Source: Pseudomonadota bacterium
Lineage (GTDB): Bacteria; Desulfobacterota; Desulfobulbia; Desulfobulbales; Desulfocapsaceae
Reading direction: 5' to 3'
DNA: 64,000 nucleotides
NCBI GenBank assembly: GCA_018820855.1
Contig: JAHJNL010000022.1
Coordinates: 1-64,000 of the forward strand
Under the pieces are notes generated by a model. That model searched no databases. It had not been told where the DNA came from and saw only the letters and a list, made by a program, of their open reading frames with translations. Position 1 is the stretch's first letter. The number at the start of each line of letters is the position of its first letter. Positions 56,762-64,000 of the stretch are shown in pieces. The translations under genes and the position numbers were made by a program.

Positions 56762-57214
56762 ATGAAACAAACCATCCTCCTCCCTGCTCTCCTTAGCCTT
56801 GCCATTTTACTTTCCTCCTGTGCCGGAGCCAATAAAGCTCAAGTAGGTGCCGGTGGAGGTGCTGCGGCAGGCGCACTGATTGGCCAGGCCATTGGCCACA
56901 ATACTGAAGCCACACTGATTGGAGCAGCCGTAGGTACCATGCTGGGGTACATGGTTGGCAATGAGATGGACAAATACGACAGAGAGCAGCTGAACCATGT
57001 CTACGAACGCGGAGTCTCAGGTCAGACAAATGCCTGGCGCAATCCGGACAGTGGCAACAGTTACAAAGTTACACCGCAACCGGCTTATACTAATCCAACG
57101 ACGAGTCAACCTTGCCGTCAGGCAGAAATCCAGGCTGTCATTGATGGAAAAGTAGAAACCACTTACACTACTGCCTGCCGTGATCAGAACGGACACTGGC
57201 AGCTGCAGAATTAA
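56762..57214 (+). CDS. Glycine-zipper lipoprotein, 17-kDa antigen-like
   Basis: Outer-membrane-type lipoprotein of 150 residues. The signal peptide ends LLSSC with Cys20 as the lipidated residue. A Gly-zipper segment (about 29-66) follows: GAGGGAAAGALIGQAIG, then LIGAAVGTMLGYMVGNEMD. The C-terminal domain has the paired-Cys pattern of 17-kDa surface antigen/YcfJ-like proteins (CRQAEIQAVIDGKVETTYTTACRDQNGHWQL). It probably sits in the outer membrane or periplasm as a small envelope-stability factor. Confidence 0.88.
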   Translation: MKQTILLPALLSLAILLSSCAGANKAQVGAGGGAAAGALIGQAIGHNTEATLIGAAVGTMLGYMVGNEMDKYDREQLNHVYERGVSGQTNAWRNPDSGNSYKVTPQPAYTNPTTSQPCRQAEIQAVIDGKVETTYTTACRDQNGHWQLQN

Positions 57215-57321
57215 CAGTCTGTGATTTGACATGCGGCTTGGAACAAGTTCTCTGCCCAGGCCGCATGCTTACGATACAGTTGCAGGCTGCCTGCTGTAGC
57301 CATCGACACACAGCTCTTTTT

Positions 57322-57744
57322 ATGAAGACAACTCCTGATATGTACAGCGGCAATTTTACAGTATCCACAACACAGCATATGCACCTCGTCGATATAACCT
57401 CCGAGGTGCAAGATCAGATTCATGTGTCTGGAATCACGGGAGGTATCTGCTGTCTTTACAATCCCCATACCACGGCAGGACTGACCATCAACGAAGGTGC
57501 CGACCCCGATGTGCAAATCGACATAATCAATGGTCTCCAGCAAATGGTTCCTCTCCAGTTTCCCTTCCGCCACCGGGAAGGAAATTCGCCTTCCCATATC
57601 ATGGCATCACTCATGGGTTCGTCACTCACCATTATAGTCGATAGTGGCCGCCTGCAACTTGGCACCTGGCAAAAGATTTTTTTCTGCGAATTCGATGGTC
57701 CCAGAACCAGAAAAATCCACTGGCGGCTTCTTCCTGCTGACTGA
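57322..57744 (+). CDS. YjbQ family protein (UPF0047)
   Basis: Cytoplasmic protein of the YjbQ/UPF0047 family, 140 residues. Known members show weak thiamine-phosphate synthase activity, but their true role is unsettled. Conserved blocks are CCLYNPHTTAGLTINEGADPDVQIDI (about 44-69), with the conserved His, and SHIMASLMGSSLTIIVDSGRLQLGTWQKIFFCEFDGPRTRKI. The open frame extends 32 codons upstream, but ATG 57322 marks the start of family similarity; no ribosome binding site is obvious. It opens a tight run of four genes ending at 60549. Confidence 0.88.
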   Translation: MKTTPDMYSGNFTVSTTQHMHLVDITSEVQDQIHVSGITGGICCLYNPHTTAGLTINEGADPDVQIDIINGLQQMVPLQFPFRHREGNSPSHIMASLMGSSLTIIVDSGRLQLGTWQKIFFCEFDGPRTRKIHWRLLPAD

Positions 57745-57764
57745 CTCTCATCCAACACGAACTT

Positions 57765-58016
57765 ATGAAGATTGATCCCCATCAGATGTGCTTTGGCCTG
57801 AACCTGGAGCTTGACCGTTCCTCCCTCTCCTGCTTCCTGCAGCTTGCCGGCAGACCTGACTTCGCCGACGTACTTGCCGGCAGACTTTCCAGTGAGGAAA
57901 TCCAGGATGTGGTCCATTTTTTTACAGGCATTCTCAAAAATAATCTGAGCGAAGACGAATATCACCGGCTGTTTCTCCTCGAACAGTCTCCCCATCACCA
58001 TCCTGAGGAAAAATAG
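57765..58016 (+). CDS. Unknown 83-residue protein between yjbQ and ubiD
   Basis: A small soluble protein with no recognised family. It is acidic and helical (RPDFADVLAGRLSSEEIQDVVHFFTGIL and NLSEDEYHRLFLLEQ), with two Cys (9 and 23) and a His-rich end (SPHHHPEEK) that may bind metal. It lies 20 bp after yjbQ and 2 bp before ubiD, so it is almost certainly translated in that operon. No ribosome binding site is seen, suggesting coupling. Confidence 0.7.
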   Translation: MKIDPHQMCFGLNLELDRSSLSCFLQLAGRPDFADVLAGRLSSEEIQDVVHFFTGILKNNLSEDEYHRLFLLEQSPHHHPEEK

Positions 58017-58018
58017 CC

Positions 58019-59800
58019 ATGGCCGCTCACGACATCTTCTACGACCTGCGCAGCTTTCTCGAGCTGCTGCGTAGCGAGAATCAGCTCCTGATAATTGATG
58101 AGGAAGTTGATCCGTATCTGGAAATTGCAGAGATACATCGTCGTGTCATTGCACGACAGGGGCCGGCGTTGCTCTTCACTCGGGTCAAGGGCAGCAATTT
58201 TTCCGTTGTCACCAATCTCTTTGGTACAGCAAAACGACTGGAACTCGCCTTTGGCTCCAAACCACAACAATTTGTTCGTGATCTGGTCAACCTCACCGAA
58301 TCATTGATGCCGTTAAAGATGAAGACCCTGTGGGACAATCGCCATCTTATCCAGGACGGTTTGAAAATCGGCCTCAAAGAAAAAAAGCAGGGGCCTATCC
58401 TGGAAAACTGCCAATTTCCGCCACGCCTTGGCAGCCTGCCCATGCTTACCTCGTGGCACAGTGATGGTGGCGCCTTTGTCACTCTCCCCTTGGTCTATAC
58501 CGAACATCCTGGCGGCAAGGGACATAACCTCGGTATGTACCGTATCCAGAGACACGACGACACGACCACCGGTATCCACTGGCAAATTCACAAAGGAGGT
58601 GGCTACCATTACCATGAAGCTGAAAAACTCAATCAGGCCCTGCCCTTGACGCTCTATATCGGCGGCCCTCCAGCACTGATGCTGGCAGCCATTGCACCAC
58701 TGCCCGAAGATATACCGGAACTGATGCTCACCTCGCTGCTGCTTGGCAAGAAACTTGACATGACTCCGGATCCAAAAGGAGGCCATCGCCTGGTAGCCAA
58801 TGCCGAGTTTGCAGTAAGAGGCATAGTGCCTCCCCATGTGCGCAGGCCTGAAGGCCCCTTTGGTGATCACTACGGCTATAACTCTCTACAGCACGACTAT
58901 CCGGTATTCCAGGTCTCTCATCTCTACCACCGAAACAATGCCATCTATCCGGCAACAGTGGTTGGCCGACCCAAACAGGAAGACTATTTTATCGGTGACT
59001 ATCTCCAGGATCTACTCTCACCCCTCTTTCCTCTGGTCATGAAGGGCGTCCGTGAATTGAAAACCTATGGTGAAACCGGATTTCACTGTCTCGCCTCTGC
59101 CCGTGTCGCCGACCGGTACCCACGGGAAGCCTTTGCCAGTGGATTGCGTATCCTGGGCGAAGGACAGCTCTCGCTTACCAAGTTTCTCATTCTCACTGAC
59201 GGTGACATTGATATCAGTAATTTTCCCAGCCTCTGGACCCATGTGCTGGAACGTATCCACTGGAATAGAGACCTCTTTGTTTTTGCCAACGTCTCCCAGG
59301 ATACCCTTGACTACACCGGCCCTTCAGTCAACAAGGGCTCCAAGGCCATGATGATGGGTCTGGGCAAAGAAAAAGTACGGGATCTGCCCTTAGAGTTCAC
59401 AGGTGACCTTCCTGCCGACTGCCAAAAGGTAAAAGCCTATCTCCCCGGAACCCTCGTGGTCCAGGCAACAGCGTATCAGGACAATTCCGATCTTGCCGCA
59501 ACCCTTGCCGTAGCCCCTGCCTTTGCCGAGTGGTCGGTTGTCCTCCTGGTGGACAACTGTGAGGAGGCGACATGTTCTCTACAGGAGTTTCTCTGGACCT
59601 TTTTCACCCGTTTCGAACCAGCAGCCGACATACACGGTTCAGCAACCCAGGTCCAACGCTTCCATGTCGGGCTCACCCCTCCCATTATTTTTGACTGCCG
59701 CATGAAACCCTGGTACACAGATGTCCTTGAAGTCGACGAGGCCACGCGTAATCTTGTTGACTCGCGTATTAGCAAACTACTCCCCTCCCATCTACGCTGA
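58019..59800 (+). CDS. ubiD: UbiD family decarboxylase
   Basis: Prenylated-FMN-dependent (de)carboxylase of the UbiD family, 593 residues. Characteristic blocks include YRIQRHDDTTTGIHWQIHKGG near 180-200, the RRPEGPFGDHYGYN catalytic region (about 279-292) with the family Glu, and TVVGRPKQEDYFIGDYLQDLLSPLFPLVM (about 320-348). In quinone biosynthesis it removes the ring carboxylate; homologues also act on other aromatic or unsaturated acids. UbiX, which makes the flavin cofactor, is not in the window. It starts 2 bp after the 83-residue gene and ends 2 bp before the pseudouridine synthase. Confidence 0.92.
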   Translation: MAAHDIFYDLRSFLELLRSENQLLIIDEEVDPYLEIAEIHRRVIARQGPALLFTRVKGSNFSVVTNLFGTAKRLELAFGSKPQQFVRDLVNLTESLMPLKMKTLWDNRHLIQDGLKIGLKEKKQGPILENCQFPPRLGSLPMLTSWHSDGGAFVTLPLVYTEHPGGKGHNLGMYRIQRHDDTTTGIHWQIHKGGGYHYHEAEKLNQALPLTLYIGGPPALMLAAIAPLPEDIPELMLTSLLLGKKLDMTPDPKGGHRLVANAEFAVRGIVPPHVRRPEGPFGDHYGYNSLQHDYPVFQVSHLYHRNNAIYPATVVGRPKQEDYFIGDYLQDLLSPLFPLVMKGVRELKTYGETGFHCLASARVADRYPREAFASGLRILGEGQLSLTKFLILTDGDIDISNFPSLWTHVLERIHWNRDLFVFANVSQDTLDYTGPSVNKGSKAMMMGLGKEKVRDLPLEFTGDLPADCQKVKAYLPGTLVVQATAYQDNSDLAATLAVAPAFAEWSVVLLVDNCEEATCSLQEFLWTFFTRFEPAADIHGSATQVQRFHVGLTPPIIFDCRMKPWYTDVLEVDEATRNLVDSRISKLLPSHLR

Positions 59801-59802
59801 CC

Positions 59803-60549
59803 ATGCCCAGTCCGCTTCGTCTTCAAAAATTTCTGTCCAGATGTGGTGTTGCCTCCCGGCGCAAGGCAGAAGAGTACATTGCCCAGGGAAGGGTGCAAGT
59901 GGACGGGAAGGTCATCACCGCCATGGGGGAACAGATTACCCCCGGAAAGCAGAAGGTTTACTTTGACGGCAAAGAAGTTGTCGCCGAGGAACGGTTCATC
60001 TATATCCTCCTCAACAAACCTAAAGGTTACGTCACCACCCTTTCCGACCCACAGGGAAGACCGATAGTGACCTCACTGCTCTCTGGAATCCAGGAAAGGG
60101 TTTATCCTGTGGGCAGACTCGATCTCGACACCGAAGGTGCCTTGCTTCTCACCAATGACGGCGATCTGGCCCAGTCTATCCTTCACCCCAGCCATGAGGT
60201 AACCAAAACCTATGAGGCGGAAGTAAAGGGACATCCTCCATCTGAAGCAATAAAACGCCTGGAAAAAGGGATCCTTCTGGAAAACAGGAAGACAGCACCT
60301 GCCAAAATCCAAATAAAACAGCAAAAAACAAAAACAACAGTGATTATTATCACCATTCACGAAGGAAGAAAACGACAGGTAAAAAAAATGTTCGAGGCCA
60401 TTGGCCATCCCGTCATCGCCCTTAAACGCCTCGCCTATGGCGCTCTTACCCTGGATGGCCTATCTCTTGGAAAATACAAAATTCTTCAGCAAAAGGATCT
60501 CGAAAAAATTTTTTCAAACAAATTTCTTTACAAACACAAAAATAGCTGA
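59803..60549 (+). CDS. rRNA pseudouridine synthase, RsuA/RluB family
   Basis: 23S/16S rRNA pseudouridine synthase of 248 residues. The N-terminal S4 RNA-binding domain (6-60) begins LQKFLSRCGVASRRKAEEYIAQGRVQVDG. The catalytic domain has LNKPKGYVTT and GRLDLDTEGALLLTNDG (104-120) with catalytic Asp107, then EGRKRQVKKMFEAIGHPVIALKR. The architecture fits RluB-like enzymes. It follows ubiD by 2 bp. Confidence 0.93.
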   Translation: MPSPLRLQKFLSRCGVASRRKAEEYIAQGRVQVDGKVITAMGEQITPGKQKVYFDGKEVVAEERFIYILLNKPKGYVTTLSDPQGRPIVTSLLSGIQERVYPVGRLDLDTEGALLLTNDGDLAQSILHPSHEVTKTYEAEVKGHPPSEAIKRLEKGILLENRKTAPAKIQIKQQKTKTTVIIITIHEGRKRQVKKMFEAIGHPVIALKRLAYGALTLDGLSLGKYKILQQKDLEKIFSNKFLYKHKNS

Positions 60550-60736
60550 TTAAATCTATATAGTTATGGACCGAATTACAGGGTAGTTGCCCAAAAATGT
60601 GCGCGTATCTTTTTGATTTAATTGATTTTTCCTGGGAGCAGCAAGCGGGGGTTCCTCTTTTACAAAAAACATTTTATTTTCTTCTAAACACTGCAAAAAT
60701 ATTGTGGTGTTTGCCTTGAACGTACAGGAGTCAGGC

Positions 60737-61027
60737 ATGAACAAATCCGAATTAGTCGAAGCCCTGTCCCGGGATATTGATATTCCTCACAGGGAGGCTG
60801 CAGCCATCACCAACACCATTATCGAGACCATGACCGAGGCACTAGCCCAAGGTGATAGTATTGAAATACGAGGTTTCGGCAGTTTTGTCATAAAAGATTA
60901 CGGCACCTATGAAGGACGCAATCCAAAAACTGGCGAGAAGATCAAGGTCAGGCCCAAAAAGCTGCCTTTCTTTAAGGTAGGAAAAGATCTGCGGGAACAG
61001 GTCAACCAGAAACGAAAGAAGAAGTAG
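60737..61027 (+). CDS. HU/IHF family DNA-binding protein
   Basis: Small histone-like DNA-bending protein, 96 residues. It has the N-terminal helical pair (MNKSELVEALSRDIDIPHREAAAITNTIIETMTEAL) and the beta-arm region IRGFGSFVIKDYGTYEGRNPKTGEKIKV with the Pro that intercalates into DNA (RNP). The C-terminal helix is basic and ends in Lys. The details (GFGSFVIK, YEGRNPKTG) lie between HU and IHF, so I do not assign hup or ihf. ATG 60737 follows AGGAG; an upstream ATG adds 11 residues without support. Confidence 0.92.
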   Translation: MNKSELVEALSRDIDIPHREAAAITNTIIETMTEALAQGDSIEIRGFGSFVIKDYGTYEGRNPKTGEKIKVRPKKLPFFKVGKDLREQVNQKRKKK

Positions 61028-61042
61028 TAGCAAGAGCTGCTG

Positions 61043-62377
61043 CTACCCCTCTACGATTTCTCCCACCAGATCATAAATCTGCGCCTCGGTGATACGTACC
61101 TGTACGATATCACCGGGGTTGGCGATGCCGTCAGTAATATAGACGCAGCCATCAATGTCAGGTGCCTGATACACTGTTCGCCCCTCCAGTAAAAGATCTG
61201 TCTCTCTGCTCAAGCCCTCAACCAGCACAGGAAGGACCTGCCCCACATATTTCTGGAGAATATTTTTTGAAATATCTGCCTGCAGCTCCATTACTCTCTG
61301 CAATCGGTCCTGCTTCAATTCGTCAGTACACTGGTCCTCAAAATTTTCAGATGCAGCGCCCTGTTCATTCGTATAGGCAAAGAGTCCGACATGATCGATC
61401 TGGTACTTCTTTAGAAAGGATTCCAGCTGGTGCAGATCATCTTCTGTTTCTCCGGGAAAGCCAACCATCATAGTGGTACGCAAAGCAATGTCGGGTACAA
61501 CTTCCCGCACCCGGTCAACAAATCGGCACAGATCACGTTGACCATAATGCCGATTCATACGCTTCAAGATAGAGTCAGAAACGTGCTGAAAGGGAATGTC
61601 GATATAGGGAAGTATACGCGCTTCCCTTTGTATCAGCTCGAGAAGCTCATCGGTCACGCCTGATGGATACAGATACATCAGGCGTATCCAGGGGACATCG
61701 GTTTGCGCAAGCAACTGTCTAAGAAGAACAGGGAGTGTAACCTCAGACCCGAGATCACGGCCATAAGCAGTAAGATCCTGGGCAATAAGCGAAATCTCTT
61801 TCATCCCGTCTTGTTCAAGATGCCTCAATTCCTGACAGAGATCCGCAACAGGCCTGCTGCGCAAGCTGCCTCTGATAGAAGGGATCATGCAATAGGAACA
61901 ACGATTATTACACCCTTCGGTGATTTTGAGAAAACTGCGAAAAAATGGCGTAGAGATGACACGCGGCATGGAGGAATCCATAAGAAAGCGCGCAGGACAA
62001 TTGACCTTCTCTACCAGGCTACCTGAGAGAAGATCCTGTATAAGGTTTGCAATATCCGGCACCCCTTCCGTCCCCACAAACAGATCCACCTCAGGAAGCT
62101 CAAGTGCCAACTTGTCGCCATACCGCTGGACTAAACAACCTGTAACAACAAGATATTTCCGGGGGTCGTGTTCTTTGATCTTGGCCAACTCAAGAATTTC
62201 ATCCACAGCCTCTTCCACTGCCGCCTGAATAAAACCACAGGTATTGACGAGCAGAACAGTGGCATCATTCGGATCTTCAGTAAGCTGCCAACCAGCCTCT
62301 TGCAGAAACCCGAGCATGACCTCTGAATCCACAAGATTTTTGGGGCAACCAAGACTAACAAGATGGAAGGTGGCCAT
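61043..62377 (-). CDS. rimO: Ribosomal protein S12 methylthiotransferase RimO
   Basis: Radical-SAM enzyme that methylthiolates an Asp of ribosomal protein S12, about 444 residues. The N-terminal UPF0004 domain begins HLVSLGCPKNLVDSEVMLG, which is specific to RimO rather than MiaB, with its cluster Cys. The radical-SAM motif is CNNRCSYCMIP (about 153-163), and the C-terminal TRAM domain ends YDLVGEIVEG. Start ATG 62377 is preferred, with GAGGAG at eight bases; ATG 62383 overlaps the upstream stop codon and is also possible. Confidence 0.96.
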   Translation of the reverse strand: MATFHLVSLGCPKNLVDSEVMLGFLQEAGWQLTEDPNDATVLLVNTCGFIQAAVEEAVDEILELAKIKEHDPRKYLVVTGCLVQRYGDKLALELPEVDLFVGTEGVPDIANLIQDLLSGSLVEKVNCPARFLMDSSMPRVISTPFFRSFLKITEGCNNRCSYCMIPSIRGSLRSRPVADLCQELRHLEQDGMKEISLIAQDLTAYGRDLGSEVTLPVLLRQLLAQTDVPWIRLMYLYPSGVTDELLELIQREARILPYIDIPFQHVSDSILKRMNRHYGQRDLCRFVDRVREVVPDIALRTTMMVGFPGETEDDLHQLESFLKKYQIDHVGLFAYTNEQGAASENFEDQCTDELKQDRLQRVMELQADISKNILQKYVGQVLPVLVEGLSRETDLLLEGRTVYQAPDIDGCVYITDGIANPGDIVQVRITEAQIYDLVGEIVEG

Positions 62378-62379
62378 CC

Positions 62380-63120
62380 TCATTTCTCCTCTTCGTCGAC
62401 AGATGTTTGCACATACTCGATAAGCATGTGCACCTGTGCCTTACTTTTTTGTTTAAATGTCTTTCCTGAAAAACCGGCTTGCCAGTCTCTGTTCCACAGT
62501 TCATCAGAAACAAGGAATATGGCGGAAAAATCAACCCCTCTAAAAGCTGCAACCGCACAGAGAGCCGAATATTCCATATCCACACCGCCAATATTGTGCA
62601 CCTCAGCCAGAGCATCCAGCATTTTTCTCGATTCCCGATACGGCGCATCCGTTGACCAGATCGAAAAAGGAAATATATCCCCCATGGCATTCTGCAGATT
62701 CTGCAAAAGAACAGGAGATGGCTGACTGATCGTTTCAGTGGTGTAATACCTTGAAGTCCCTTCACCACAATGGGCAACGCCCCCAAGAAGGGTGTCGCCC
62801 ACTTTCAGATTTTTCTGCAGGGCTCCGCACCAACCGGCCATTATTACAGTAGTGGCTCCCAGGGCAATCAATTTTTCCAGAGTCATCACTGCCATGGGAG
62901 CGCCCACAGCCGGGCCCGCAATGAAGAAATCATTCCCGGGGCTGATTACCAGGCCGCAATGAAACAAAAACCTTCGTTCTCCGCCCATACCCAGAAGTTG
63001 TTCAAGGGCCATCCGCGCCTCTTGCGGATTAACGAACAAAAGCCCCAAAGGAGGTATCGCCTTCTCCTTCCGCCCGCGAACAGGGTGGATCACTATATCA
63101 TCTTCAAGTCCATCCTTCAT
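62380..63120 (-). CDS. Nucleoside phosphorylase family protein
   Basis: Protein of the PNP/UDP phosphorylase superfamily, 246 residues. Visible blocks are GPAVGAPMAVMTLEKLIALGATTVIMAGWCGAL (about 69-101), KVGDTLLGG and the acceptor-site segment GGVDMEYSALCAVAAFRGVDFSAIFLVSDELW with Met-Glu and Ser-Asp pairs typical of the nucleoside site. It may be a uridine or purine phosphorylase, or a futalosine hydrolase-like enzyme; the family is too broad to decide. It overlaps the rimO start region. Confidence 0.85.
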   Translation of the reverse strand: MKDGLEDDIVIHPVRGRKEKAIPPLGLLFVNPQEARMALEQLLGMGGERRFLFHCGLVISPGNDFFIAGPAVGAPMAVMTLEKLIALGATTVIMAGWCGALQKNLKVGDTLLGGVAHCGEGTSRYYTTETISQPSPVLLQNLQNAMGDIFPFSIWSTDAPYRESRKMLDALAEVHNIGGVDMEYSALCAVAAFRGVDFSAIFLVSDELWNRDWQAGFSGKTFKQKSKAQVHMLIEYVQTSVDEEEK

Positions 63121-63195
63121 CCTGTTTAATCCGTTGGTATTAGCCTGGTGTTGTGTCCATATTCTTTTCAGGATATTTCTCTATCCTGAAAACGC

Positions 63196-63230
63196 AAAAA
63201 AGGCTGCAGAAAAAATCTGCAGCCTTTTTT
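63196..63230 (-). terminator. Intrinsic terminator after atpE
   Basis: A perfect 15-bp stem with an AAAAA loop, ends in A6/T6 on either side. It closes the atpB-atpE transcript on the minus strand. Confidence 0.9.
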
Positions 63231-63243
63231 ACAATCCTTAGAC

Positions 63244-63270
63244 CTGTCCCTTGCGCAAAGCAAGGAACAG
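63244..63270 (-). terminator. Second hairpin after atpE
   Basis: CCTTGC-GCAAA-GCAAGG, extended by four more pairs with one mismatch, 20 bp after the atpE stop. No T run follows; it may protect the 3' end of the atpE message, whose product is needed in many copies. Confidence 0.45.
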
Positions 63271-63290
63271 ACCTGACTGATTATTCTAAC

Positions 63291-63545
63291 TTAGCCAATC
63301 AAAGGATTAGCATAGAGAAGAATCAGAGCAACAACCAGTCCGTAAATAGCACAGGACTCGGCAAGAGCCATACCGAGGATCATGAATACCATCAGTTTAG
63401 GCTGTACTTCGGGATTACGAGCAAGTCCCATGGTGGCACCCTGTCCAACATTACCGATACCGATACCGGCACCAAGACCAGCAAGTCCGATTGAAAGTCC
63501 AGCGCCGATACAAACGAGTCCGAGCATTAATGCATTTGATTCCAT
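63291..63545 (-). CDS. atpE: ATP synthase F0 c subunit
   Basis: Ring-forming proteolipid of F0, 84 residues, two membrane helices with a polar loop (ARNPEVQP, residues 42-49). The first helix has the Gly repeat GAGLSIGLAGLGAGIGIGNVGQG. The second carries the ion-binding Glu63 in LAESCAIYG. Glu63-Ser64 and Tyr68 match residues used by sodium-binding rings. However, the residue aligned with the sodium ligand Gln32 of Ilyobacter is Ile30, so a proton ring is more likely. It lies between atpB and its own terminator, away from the F1 genes. Confidence 0.97.
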   Translation of the reverse strand: MESNALMLGLVCIGAGLSIGLAGLGAGIGIGNVGQGATMGLARNPEVQPKLMVFMILGMALAESCAIYGLVVALILLYANPLIG

Positions 63546-63635
63546 TGTGTTTCTCCTTGTGATGTTTGGTTGTTTGGCCTTCTTCCTACTATATTAAAAA
63601 AAATTATTTCTTCAGTCTGTAATGCTCTGCGCAGA

Positions 63636-64000
63636 TCAGTGCGCGTGTTCGTTAGCCTGACCGAAATAAACAACAGTCAGCAGAACAAAAACCATGGCCT
63701 GAACCACGGATACCAGAACGCCCAGCAACATGATTGGCAGCGGTGCGAAATAGGCACCGGCCAGCATAAAGAGGATACCGAGCAGGGTCTCTTTTGCCAT
63801 GATGTTACCAAAAAGTCGAATGGAGAGTGAGAGCAGACGAGCAATGTTACTGATCAGCTCAATTGGGAACATCAGCGGGATCAAAATCGGGATGGGTCCG
63901 AGGAAATGCTTAATGTAGCCAACACCATGGGCACGAAAGCCAATGATGTGATGGGTCACCCAGACAATGACGGTCAGTGCCAGAGTTGTATTAATAGAAG
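63636..64000 (-). CDS. atpB: ATP synthase F0 a subunit (N-terminus cut by window edge)
   Basis: Stator a subunit forming the ion half-channels, C-terminal ~120 residues only; the frame is open through the right edge. The essential Arg is in LLSLSIRLFGN, followed by MAKETLLGIL, and the last helix (LVSVVQAMVFVLLTVVYFGQ) has the conserved Gln. It ends with NEHAH. About 90 bp separates it from atpE on the same strand. Confidence 0.95.
   Translation of the reverse strand, partial: SINTTLALTVIVWVTHHIIGFRAHGVGYIKHFLGPIPILIPLMFPIELISNIARLLSLSIRLFGNIMAKETLLGILFMLAGAYFAPLPIMLLGVLVSVVQAMVFVLLTVVYFGQANEHAH

Noticed and set aside
63291-63545. Full sodium-binding signature in AtpE from its GQG motif
   Set aside because: When aligned through the conserved polar loop, the Gln of GQG falls five residues from the ligand position, which is occupied by Ile; only Glu-Ser and Tyr remain.

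Overview
The window is a contiguous stretch of chromosome from a Gram-negative, anaerobic-type bacterium. It is most likely a member of the Desulfobulbales or a related Desulfobacterota lineage of the sulfate reducer or sulfur disproportionator type. This is inferred from protein style and gene order and no database was searched. Pointers are an F-type ATP synthase whose F1 genes (atpF'-F-H-A-G-D-C) are separated from atpB-atpE, a stand-alone GltA-type flavoprotein, an acs/acetate-symporter module with a DUF294-CBS protein, and a small SAP-like cysteine protein. I saw no rRNA, tRNA, CRISPR array, insertion sequence or prophage.

Layout. 1-1.2 kb: alanine dehydrogenase (cut by the left edge) and dgkA on the minus strand. 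1.3-8.0 kb: a TetR regulator with an overlapping RND tripartite efflux operon (adaptor, permease, TolC-like). 8.1-10.5 kb: a lipoprotein, then an araC-lysE pair. 10.5-18.8 kb: lon, a YfcE-like phosphoesterase, mutS and a cell-wall amidase. 18.8-26.7 kb: gltA and the seven-gene F1/stator operon with a clear promoter and terminator. 26.7-30 kb: alaS and an isochorismatase-like hydrolase. 30.1-37.4 kb: acetate module (sodium/solute symporter, DUF4212 small subunit, DEDDh exonuclease, cNMP/CBS/DUF294 protein, acs). 37.4-44.9 kb: the accessory part of the window. It holds a membrane protein with an ArsR regulator, a 1001-residue coiled-coil OmpA protein, a tandem family of three 64-65-residue membrane proteins plus a 99-residue membrane protein, a DUF2892 protein and a SAP-like protein. 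45-55 kb: a 1434-residue PPDK-like phosphotransferase, a periplasmic alpha-carbonic anhydrase, and gap, glgA, aroC, aroK. 55.2-61 kb: cbpA-cbpM, a glycine-zipper lipoprotein, yjbQ, a small unknown protein, ubiD, an rsuA/rluB-type pseudouridine synthase and an HU/IHF gene. 61-64 kb: rimO, a nucleoside phosphorylase homologue, atpE and the start-truncated end of atpB.

Most of the window is core metabolism in compact operons closed by strong intrinsic terminators. The best candidate for something undescribed is the small-protein locus at 42.4-43.5 kb. Three tandem paralogues, each with its own ribosome binding site, are followed by a two-helix protein and a terminator, and preceded by a sigma-54-like promoter and a long inverted repeat in an otherwise gene-free stretch. 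The 1434-residue PPDK-like protein with a large uncharacterised N-terminal half, the coiled-coil OmpA protein, and the ATP synthase b subunit with a signal peptide and His-rich segment are also worth attention.
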